This document shows positions 16,139 through 22,237 of a DNA stretch of 28,294 nt, piece after piece (the first letter of the stretch is position 1; each line of letters starts with the position of its first letter). Location: the NCBI GenBank assembly GCA_964480475.1, contig CAYZPW010000040.1:1-28294 (forward strand). Reading direction: 5' to 3'. Source of the DNA: CAYZPW01 sp964480475. GTDB taxonomy: Bacteria; B130-G9. The translations under genes were made by a program, and so were the position numbers. Below the pieces are notes generated by a model. That model was not told where the DNA came from. It searched no databases and saw nothing but the letters and a program-made list of their open reading frames with translations.

Positions 16139-16369
16139 ATGCCGATATATGAATATCATTGTAGCGATTGCGACAAGGACTTCGACGTGCTTCTGGCGCA
16201 CGGCGAAGGCGCGGCCGAGTGCAAGCGCTGCGGCGGCGAGAACATAAAGCGGAAGTTCTCCTGCTTTTCGACGAGGACGGACAGCTACACTGCGAGCGAC
16301 CTGAGCTCCATCAACAGCAGCAGCTGCGCCAGCTGCACATCGAGCAGCTGCGCCACGTGCCGTGGATGA
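16139..16369 (+). CDS. FmdB-family zinc-ribbon protein
   Basis: This protein of 76 residues begins MPIYEYHCSDCDKDFDVL, the hallmark of the FmdB family, with a CxxC pair at the start and a second CKRCGG pair about 20 residues later, together one zinc ribbon. The rest is a Ser/Cys-rich tail (SSSCASC, SSSCATC) that is common in the family. AGGAGGCGAT directly precedes the ATG. FmdB proteins are described as putative regulators. No target can be named from the context. Confidence 0.9.
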   Translation: MPIYEYHCSDCDKDFDVLLAHGEGAAECKRCGGENIKRKFSCFSTRTDSYTASDLSSINSSSCASCTSSSCATCRG

Positions 16370-16425
16370 TGTGACGCATCGCATCAAGGGGTCGGGGTAG
16401 GTTGACCGGTCGACTCGTATCGATT

Positions 16426-16461
16426 CTGTAGGGGCGAGGTCTTAAGACCACGCCCGTCCTA
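16426..16461 (+). repeat. REP element, left copy beside the RAYT gene
   Basis: GTAG (16428-16431) is followed by a hairpin: GGGCG, one mismatch, the palindrome GGTCTTAAGACC, and CGCCC (16432-16455). The GTAG foot is characteristic of REPs handled by RAYT transposases. The element continues CGTCCTA, which is also found in the right copy. Confidence 0.9.
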
Positions 16462-16490
16462 TTGATATCCAGGAAAAACGCTTGAAGCGG

Positions 16491-17057
16491 ATGAGAAACG
16501 ACGCAACGGCCTCCAGCGCGGTCGAATCAAGTCAGGCGAGGCAGAATATCGACTTTCCCGCTCGCCGTTCCATCCGATTGGACGGCTACGATTACTCGCG
16601 GGGAGGCGCGTATTTCATAACTATTTGCACACACAGAAGGCGGATGATGCTTGTAACCGAAGAGATTCGAGATACTGTCGCCTGCGCTTGGCTGGACCTC
16701 CCCAACCATTTCGGGCACGTTCTTCTCGATGACTTCGTTGTGATGCCGAACCACTTCCACGGAGTTTTTTTCTTTAAGCCTCGCAAGCCCGCGTCCGACA
16801 AACCGCACAAACGGCATCCTTTGCCCGTGGTTGTTGGGGCATTCAAATCCCATTCTGCCCGAAGCATAAATGCAATGCTGAAAAGGTCAGGCGTTGCCGT
16901 TTGGCAGCGCGGCTATCACGATCGTATCGTTCGGAATTACCGTGAATTGTATCGGAAACGGGAATATGTCGCAGGCAACCCGAAGTTGTGGGAAAGGGAT
17001 CGGGAAAATCCAAACCGGATTGGTGAAAACGAGATATATGAATGGTTGTACCAATGA
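16491..17057 (+). CDS. REP-associated tyrosine transposase (RAYT, Y1 HUH)
   Basis: This protein of 188 residues belongs to the IS200/IS605-related TnpA_REP family, which nicks and moves single-stranded REP DNA. GAYFITICTHRRRMML is the N-terminal family signature, VVMPNHFHGVFFF carries the HUH metal-binding pair (H-F-H), WQRGYHDRIVRNYREL follows, and a candidate catalytic tyrosine lies in KREYVAGNP. The gene is bounded by inverted REPs. An in-frame TTG lies nine bases upstream of the chosen ATG. It appears full length with no frameshift, so it may be active. Confidence 0.92.
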   Translation: MRNDATASSAVESSQARQNIDFPARRSIRLDGYDYSRGGAYFITICTHRRRMMLVTEEIRDTVACAWLDLPNHFGHVLLDDFVVMPNHFHGVFFFKPRKPASDKPHKRHPLPVVVGAFKSHSARSINAMLKRSGVAVWQRGYHDRIVRNYRELYRKREYVAGNPKLWERDRENPNRIGENEIYEWLYQ

Positions 17058-17096
17058 ATGAGAATGGACAGGGCAGGCTTTGGCGAATGACATGTT

Positions 17097-17129
17097 AGGA
17101 CGGGCGGGTCTGAGACCGCGCCCCTACAG
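17097..17129 (-). repeat. REP element, right copy beside the RAYT gene
   Basis: On the minus strand it reads CTGTAGGGGCGCGGTCT and then CAGACC, CGCCCGTCCTA, matching the left copy except in the hairpin loop and one arm base. With the left copy it forms the terminal inverted repeats of a RAYT unit of about 700 bases. Confidence 0.9.
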
Positions 17130-17144
17130 ACCCGCGACCCACCC

Positions 17145-17831
17145 GTGGGACAGATTCTAGACGTGAAACCGCTAGCTGAGATCGACACCATCATCTTTGA
17201 CATGGACGGGACTATCGTGCTGTCGCGCGACGTGGCCATCGAGTCGGTTCATCGAGGCGCGAAGGAGATGTTCGAGGAGCTTGGGATAGATGCCCCGCCG
17301 CCGGAAAAGGAGAAGATAGTTGAGAGCATCGGCAAGCCCTCGCCGGAGTATTTCGCGGCTCTGTTCCCCGAGCTTGAACCCTCGGTCAGAGCCGACATCC
17401 AACGGCGGGTCTATGAGCTCGAGGGACAGCTCCTCGCCGAGGGCGGAGGCTCGTTTGCGCCTGGGGCGCCCGGCGCTCTGGTTCAACTCCGCCAAATGGG
17501 CCTCAAGCTCGGTCTTGCCAGCAACTGCGGCATAGGCTACTTCGAGAGCAACATCGAGGCGTTCGGCCTGGGCAAGTACTTCGACGCGATGCTGTGCAGC
17601 GGGATGCGCGGCTATCCGGAGAAGTCTGTGCTGCTCAAGGAGCTTCTGGCTACGCTGGGAGCACAAAAGGCGATGATGGTCGGGGATAGGTGCTACGACA
17701 TTGAGGCGGCGATTCAGTGCGACATGGTCCCCGTCGGCTGCCTCTACGGCTACGGCACAAAGGACGAGCTTGAAGGCGCCTCGCTTACCATAGGAAGCCT
17801 GAATGAACTCATCGTTATCTGTGGGGAATAG
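17145..17831 (+). CDS. HAD-superfamily phosphatase (phosphoglycolate phosphatase-like)
   Basis: This protein of 228 residues carries the four HAD motifs: FDMDGTIV (D19, D21) as nucleophile and acid, LASNCG as motif II, the lysine in YPEKSVLLKELL as motif III, and MVGDRCYDIEAA as motif IV. A helical cap of about 65 residues lies between motifs I and II. Substrates of such enzymes are usually small phosphorylated sugars or glycolate. The GTG at 17145 lies only 15 bases after the REP, and a second GTG at 17163 is an equally good start. It is followed after five bases by the metallo-hydrolase gene. Confidence 0.88.
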   Translation: MGQILDVKPLAEIDTIIFDMDGTIVLSRDVAIESVHRGAKEMFEELGIDAPPPEKEKIVESIGKPSPEYFAALFPELEPSVRADIQRRVYELEGQLLAEGGGSFAPGAPGALVQLRQMGLKLGLASNCGIGYFESNIEAFGLGKYFDAMLCSGMRGYPEKSVLLKELLATLGAQKAMMVGDRCYDIEAAIQCDMVPVGCLYGYGTKDELEGASLTIGSLNELIVICGE

Positions 17832-17836
17832 GCGCC

Positions 17837-18469
17837 GTGCTGCGCTATGAGCAGCTGACGGTCGGCCCGCTGGACGTCAACTGCTACATCCTGTGGGACG
17901 AGAGGTCGAACGAGGCAATCATAATCGATCCCGGGGCCGAGCCGGACCGCATCCTTGAGACTGTGAAGGGACTCGGCATCGAAGTCGAGATGATCGTCAA
18001 CACCCATGGTCACATTGACCACATCGGGGCGAACAAGGAGGTGAAAGAAGCGCTCGGCTGTCCGCTCTTGATGCATAAGGAGGATGTCTTTTTGACAAAC
18101 GACGACTGCGGCATCCCAATAGCTCAGCTGATCGGCGCCTCGCCATCTCCGCCGCCCGATAGAGCGATCGCCGACGGCGAGGTGCTCAGGCTGGGCGAGA
18201 CAGAGATCGAGGTCATTCACACGCCCGGGCACACGCCGGGCAGCGTCTGCCTTTTGTCCGAGGGGATGCTGTTTACGGGTGACACGCTCTTCGCTGGCGG
18301 CCTGGGCCGAACCGACCTGCCCGGTGGCTCACACAGGCAGCTGATGAACTCCATAAAAGAGCGCCTCCTCATCCTGCCCGACGAGACAGCGGTTCTTCCC
18401 GGCCACGCCTACGGCCCAGCCAGATCGACTATCGGCGAGGAGAAGGCCAACAACCCGTTTCTGGGCTGA
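17837..18469 (+). CDS. Metallo-beta-lactamase-fold hydrolase (glyoxalase II-like)
   Basis: This protein of 210 residues is close to the YcbL/GloB-like group. The zinc ligands are in THGHIDHIG, HTPGHTPGS, GDTLF and LPGHAYGPARST, and GGLGRTDLPGGSHRQLMNSI is a strong family signature. The C-terminal EEKANNPFL is typical of the hydroxyacylglutathione hydrolase-like subgroup. The role is hydrolysis of a thioester or related small molecule. The exact substrate is unknown. GTG start, presumably in one operon with the upstream HAD gene. Confidence 0.9.
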   Translation: MLRYEQLTVGPLDVNCYILWDERSNEAIIIDPGAEPDRILETVKGLGIEVEMIVNTHGHIDHIGANKEVKEALGCPLLMHKEDVFLTNDDCGIPIAQLIGASPSPPPDRAIADGEVLRLGETEIEVIHTPGHTPGSVCLLSEGMLFTGDTLFAGGLGRTDLPGGSHRQLMNSIKERLLILPDETAVLPGHAYGPARSTIGEEKANNPFLG

Positions 18470-18594
18470 AGGCATCTGCGACCCGGCGGCGCCCCTGATC
18501 GCTGTTTCAAATGGCGCTTGGCAAATGCCTCAATATAGCGCATTGTTATATTAGAGTACTTAACCAGTTTCCAAGCTGAAGGGGGTGTTGTAGC

Positions 18595-18762
18595 ATGTCC
18601 AAAGGATATACGCCGATCAGGAGCAAGACCCACAGAACCGGACGCGTTCTTGGGGACAGTAAGGCGCTGTCCAGCCGGAATCGGAAGAGAACCGGCAGAC
18701 GCAGGAGGAAAACCTTCATAGAAAAAACCCGCAGCAAGTTTCTGAAGAAGCTGTTTGGCTAA
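18595..18762 (+). CDS. Very basic 55-residue protein
   Basis: This short gene starts with ATG behind AAGGGGGTG (18578-18586) and encodes MSKGYTPIRSKTHRTGRVLG, then an Arg/Lys-rich middle, and ends TRSKFLKKLFG. About a third of the residues are Arg or Lys. Good spacing of the ribosome binding site and an unbroken frame support a real gene. The composition suggests an RNA- or ribosome-associated protein, but I recognise no named ribosomal protein. Confidence 0.5.
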   Translation: MSKGYTPIRSKTHRTGRVLGDSKALSSRNRKRTGRRRRKTFIEKTRSKFLKKLFG

Positions 18763-18779
18763 TCGCAAGGCAGGGGCTG

Positions 18780-19001
18780 GTGCAACGTTCAGGCCAAAGC
18801 CTGGTATTTGCTGACCACACGCTCAACGAGATTGTCGGGGACGAATATGTGGTGCGCGGTCTATCGGCAAACTCTACTGGCACTGTGCCAGACGAACTTG
18901 TCCGTGTAATCCGTCTGATTGAGAATCTGGAGGACAGCTACCAGGATACTCTGCCAAAAGCAGCCAACTCCTATCACAGTCTTGCCAAGACTGAGTCATA
19001 A
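18780..19001 (+). CDS. Hypothetical ORF of doubtful status
   Basis: A GTG behind GGCAGGGG opens a frame of 73 residues with mixed, non-repetitive composition (ELVRVIRLIENLEDSYQDTL near the C-terminus). I recognise nothing in it. It sits between the basic small protein and the toxin-antitoxin genes and could be a relic of an older accessory gene. Confidence 0.25.
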   Translation: MQRSGQSLVFADHTLNEIVGDEYVVRGLSANSTGTVPDELVRVIRLIENLEDSYQDTLPKAANSYHSLAKTES

Positions 19002-19023
19002 CCCTGAGGCATTCAGACTGAAG

Positions 19024-19293
19024 ATGGCATTAGGCAAGAGGAAGAAACCGGAGGTAATCGTGCAAGAGGCAGGAATTGATAAGAAACGGGTGCTCTCAGA
19101 GCTTGAGGCCCTGTCGAAGGAGCGACAAAAGGAGGTTGCGGACTTCGTTTCGTACCTGAGGATAAGGGAGGAGCTAGAGGCTACAAAGGAGATTCTTGAG
19201 GACGAGGACTTTCTTGAGGGCATCGCTAGAGGTGAGGAGGACTTCAGGCAAGGCCGCGTCAAGAAGTGGTCAGAAGTGAAGGAGGATGTATGA
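19024..19293 (+). CDS. Antitoxin of a RelE/ParE-type toxin-antitoxin module
   Basis: This protein of 89 residues has a basic N-terminus, a helix KRVLSELEALSKERQKEVAD with FVSYLRIREELEATKE, and an acidic tail FLEGIARGEEDFRQGRVKKW. The pattern of a helical, partly disordered protein whose stop overlaps the toxin start by eight bases is typical of type II antitoxins of the AbrB-like or DUF2281 kind. The N-terminal start is uncertain because the frame is open further upstream. It should neutralise the adjacent toxin and may repress its own operon. Confidence 0.75.
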   Translation: MALGKRKKPEVIVQEAGIDKKRVLSELEALSKERQKEVADFVSYLRIREELEATKEILEDEDFLEGIARGEEDFRQGRVKKWSEVKEDV

Positions 19294-19561
19294 AATCCTC
19301 ATCTCGCACGACGCAGAGAAGTACTACAGAAGACAGGACAAAAAAACACAGCTGAGGATAGACAAGGGCATCGAAGCGATAAGCCGGAATCCGTTCTCAG
19401 GTCCTCGCATTAGCGCATTGCACGGCGAACTTGGGGGTAGGTTTCGCTACGCGGTAGGCCCACTGAGAATCATCTACAGAGTCAATATGAAGAACCGAAG
19501 TGTAGAAATACTATACATCGGAAGGAGAGGAAACGCGTATAAACGGATAGGTTTTGCCTAA
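19286..19561 (+). CDS. RelE/ParE-family toxin
   Basis: This protein of 91 residues has the family layout: YEILISHDAEKYYRRQDKKT at the start, a helix, then ISALHGELGGRFRYAVGPLR, IIYRV and a final strand VEILYIGRRGNAY. RelE members cleave ribosome-bound mRNA, and ParE members poison gyrase. The basic, tyrosine-containing C-terminus fits the RelE side slightly better, but this is not certain. GGAGG lies immediately against the ATG, so translation is probably coupled to the antitoxin. Confidence 0.88.
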   Translation: MYEILISHDAEKYYRRQDKKTQLRIDKGIEAISRNPFSGPRISALHGELGGRFRYAVGPLRIIYRVNMKNRSVEILYIGRRGNAYKRIGFA

Positions 19562-19617
19562 CAGGACAACCCAGACGAGCATCGGGGCAATCGCCCGAGG
19601 GAGCTGGAAGGCGAGTA

Positions 19618-19932
19618 ATGGAAACACGCGAGATAATAGAGCAATTCAAGAGGCAGATCAGCCAGTTATACGGAGAGAGGCTGAAGAAGGTCATCCTTTA
19701 TGGTTCCTTCGCGAGGGAGGAGGGAACTGACGACTCGGATATAGACCTGGCCGTCGTTTTGGCAGGCGAGGTTTGCCCAGGAGAGGAGATCGACAGGATG
19801 ATCGATATAGTGTTCGAGATCAATCTCGAGCATAATGTGCTGATCTCGATCTATCCTGTGTCGGAGGAGGACTATCGCACCGTCAATAGCCCTTTACTAA
19901 TGAATGTACGGCGGGAAGGGATTACTTCATGA
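19618..19932 (+). CDS. MNT-domain nucleotidyltransferase (antitoxin of a HEPN/MNT pair)
   Basis: This protein of 104 residues is a minimal nucleotidyltransferase. GSFARxxxxxxSDIDL is intact, with D41 and D43 as metal-binding residues and G29-S30 as the nucleotide loop. In characterised HEPN/MNT modules such enzymes AMPylate the partner HEPN toxin near its active site. The stop overlaps the HEPN start (ATGA), a firm sign of coupling. Confidence 0.9.
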   Translation: METREIIEQFKRQISQLYGERLKKVILYGSFAREEGTDDSDIDLAVVLAGEVCPGEEIDRMIDIVFEINLEHNVLISIYPVSEEDYRTVNSPLLMNVRREGITS

Positions 19933-20345
19933 ACGAGGTCCAATCTCTCATAGCCAGGGCAGAAAAATACCTAGCTACCGCTGAACTTCTTATTGAACAG
20001 CAGGATTTCGAATCCTCCGTCTCGAGAGCGTATTACGCGATGTTCTTCTGTGCTGAAGCGTTGCTCTTGACAAAGAGCCTCTCGTTTTCCTCCCACAGAG
20101 GCCTTATCTCTGCATTCGGAGAGCATTTCGTTAGGACAGGCATCCTTCCGAAGGAACTCGGCAGAGCCCTGAACCGAGCTTTTGACAAAAGGCAGTTGGC
20201 TGACTACGAACACAGATTCGTCATAGGTAAGCGAGAAGCCGAAGACATCCTCAGAAACGGCGAAAACTTCCTCGAAAACGTAACTGAGCTTCTAAAACGA
20301 GAAGGTATGTTGCGAAATGAGTGGCTCTTGCTCCCCGATCGATGA
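19929..20345 (+). CDS. HEPN-domain protein (toxin of a HEPN/MNT pair)
   Basis: This protein of 138 residues is helical, with SRAYYAMFFCAEALLL as the typical HEPN core helix. R88 and H95 in RQLADYEH fit the RX4-6H catalytic motif of HEPN ribonucleases, with a tyrosine (Y93) inside. It is therefore more likely to be a toxin-type than a non-catalytic HEPN. It directly follows its MNT partner. Confidence 0.88.
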   Translation: MNEVQSLIARAEKYLATAELLIEQQDFESSVSRAYYAMFFCAEALLLTKSLSFSSHRGLISAFGEHFVRTGILPKELGRALNRAFDKRQLADYEHRFVIGKREAEDILRNGENFLENVTELLKREGMLRNEWLLLPDR

Positions 20346-20709
20346 TCAAGAGGAGTTGGAGGGCGAAAACGACATGCGAGGCTCATACTGTTGACCTGCA
20401 TGAGTAGATGGGGACAACCTGATGACGAACGATAGCGTCCGCCTCGCCAACCGGTGGCATTCTCCCCGAGAAGTGAGATTGATTTGTGGGGGGCAAGTGC
20501 GAGCTTGATTCTCTAAGCTGGATTCGCACCCCCATCTTTATCCGGTTCGTGTCGCTCATTCTCGGTTTCTTTTGAACCTTGCTTGCCGATTATGAGCGCC
20601 AGGGCGGCTCGCGCGCAACGTCTAATCCAATGCCAATCTGATTTTCGGGGCCCCGCCCCATGCTTGAAACGAGCAGGTGCCGGATATAGAGTGTAATCTG
20701 TAGGGAGAA
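20346..20709. other. Intergenic region, little recognised
   Basis: There is no gene with a convincing start or composition. Short palindromes such as GGGGCCCC and AGCTT/AAGCT are present. TTGAAA followed after 15 bases by TATAGA near 20666-20692 might be part of a promoter for the radical SAM gene, but the spacer is short. Confidence 0.4.
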
Positions 20710-22200
20710 GTGGCCGAATCTCATCTGCCGCTGTTTCAACGAAGAGCAATGCTGTATCAAGAGGCATTAGCAGGCGTGGCAAGGGTTTTACTCGTCAATT
20801 ATCATCAGAATCGCGGGCTGAATCCATATCATCCCAGGAGCGTGTCGAAGGTAACGGGGATGTTTCCTCCGCTCGGACTTCAGTATCTCGCTGCTGTCTT
20901 GCGGCAGAGAGGCCTCGCTGAGGTTGAGATCTACGATGCGAACGTTAGTAAGGACGACGATGAGACCTTCAGGAAGCGAATCGCGTCGTCCAGGGCCGAC
21001 ATCCTGGGCTTCACCTCCTCGACGTTCGAATGGCTAACGACGCTTCAGGCGGTGAGAATGGCTCGCCAAGTCCTCCCCGAATCGCTCATTGTCGTCGGAG
21101 GGCCGGCTGTCGGGGCATACCCCAGAGAATGCCTCTCGTTCAAAGAGATCGATATCGGCGTCATCGGCGAGGGCGAGGAGACCTTTGCTGAGGTTGTCTC
21201 ACTTTACAATGACGGCAAGCGGCTTGACAGGATCAAGGGCACTGTGTCGCGCCCCGATGACAGTGTCGTTGTCGCACCGCCCAGACCGTTCATTCGGAAT
21301 CTCGATAGCATTCCATTTCCCGCCAGAGACCTTGTTGACACCAAGGCCTACAACGCCATATTCATCCGGAAGCCGTTTGCAACACTGATCACGAGTCGCG
21401 GCTGTCCTTTTCACTGCTCCTTTTGCTCAAGGTTCTACTTTGGGAAAAAGGTCCGAACAAGGAGCGCCTCGAACATCTTGGCCGAGTTTGAACACTGCGC
21501 GAAGCGCTACGAGATCAAAGAGTTCATGGTCTATGACGACACGTTCGGCGTTAGAAGGGACGTTGCCCTGGAGCTCTGTGATTTGATAATCGAGAGGCGG
21601 CACAAGTTCCGGTGGAGCGTCAGAACGAGGGTAGATTGTGTTGACCAGGTCGCTCTTGAAAGGCTGAGAAAAGCGGGCTGCTACAAGCTGCACATGGGCG
21701 TTGAATCAGGAAGTGAGGAGGTCCTGAAGCGGATGAAGAAGGGCATTACATTGAAGCAGGTGGAGAAAACATTCAAACTAGCGAACGAGGCCGGCATCGA
21801 GACAGTCGGTTATTTCATGTTCGGCTACCCCGGCGACACACTCGCGAGTATCGAGAAGACGAGGCGCCTGTCGCTTGAGCTTGACCTTTCCTGGGCCGAT
21901 TTCTCAATAGCGACTCCTGCGCCTCGAACGGAGCTCAACGATGAGTTTGAACGGTCGGGCTACATCGACGGCGATTTCTGGCGACGATACACGCTCGGGG
22001 AACCAATCGACAAGCTGCCTTACTTCACGACGCCCGAGTTCGACGAGGCATCGCTCGAGCGCATCCTTCGTGACGCATTCACCGAGTTCTATTTGCGACC
22101 CTCGGTCATTCTCAAGAAGGCACTTTCACCGCAGTTCTGGTTTGAGGCCAAGAAGTCGATTGACGGTGCGCTCGCTCTTCTTAAGATGTGGCGGAAGTAG
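20710..22200 (+). CDS. B12-binding-domain radical SAM protein
   Basis: This protein of 496 residues has an N-terminal cobalamin-binding-like Rossmann domain (about 20-170: VLLVNYH, MFPPLGLQYLAAVLR, IVVGGPAVGAYPREC, IGVIGEGEETF) and a radical SAM barrel with CPFHCSFC (first cysteine at residue 232). HMGVESGSEEVLKRMKKG and GYFMFGYPGDT are usual for the B12-binding class. Substrates in this group range from hopanoids to peptidyl natural products. None can be chosen here. The GTG at 20710 follows GGGAGAA. A start at ATG 20749 is possible. Confidence 0.9.
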   Translation: MAESHLPLFQRRAMLYQEALAGVARVLLVNYHQNRGLNPYHPRSVSKVTGMFPPLGLQYLAAVLRQRGLAEVEIYDANVSKDDDETFRKRIASSRADILGFTSSTFEWLTTLQAVRMARQVLPESLIVVGGPAVGAYPRECLSFKEIDIGVIGEGEETFAEVVSLYNDGKRLDRIKGTVSRPDDSVVVAPPRPFIRNLDSIPFPARDLVDTKAYNAIFIRKPFATLITSRGCPFHCSFCSRFYFGKKVRTRSASNILAEFEHCAKRYEIKEFMVYDDTFGVRRDVALELCDLIIERRHKFRWSVRTRVDCVDQVALERLRKAGCYKLHMGVESGSEEVLKRMKKGITLKQVEKTFKLANEAGIETVGYFMFGYPGDTLASIEKTRRLSLELDLSWADFSIATPAPRTELNDEFERSGYIDGDFWRRYTLGEPIDKLPYFTTPEFDEASLERILRDAFTEFYLRPSVILKKALSPQFWFEAKKSIDGALALLKMWRK

Positions 22201-22237
22201 CTGTTGTGCGTTGCGCGCTGTTCGTTGACATTGAGCG

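Noticed and set aside
20698..20706. CTGTAGGGA as a fifth REP copy
   Set aside because: Only the foot matches and no hairpin follows. It is better explained as part of the ribosome binding region of the radical SAM gene.
20513..20782. 89-codon minus-strand open frame before the radical SAM gene
   Set aside because: It overlaps the start of the radical SAM gene, has no ribosome binding site and shows no recognisable domain.
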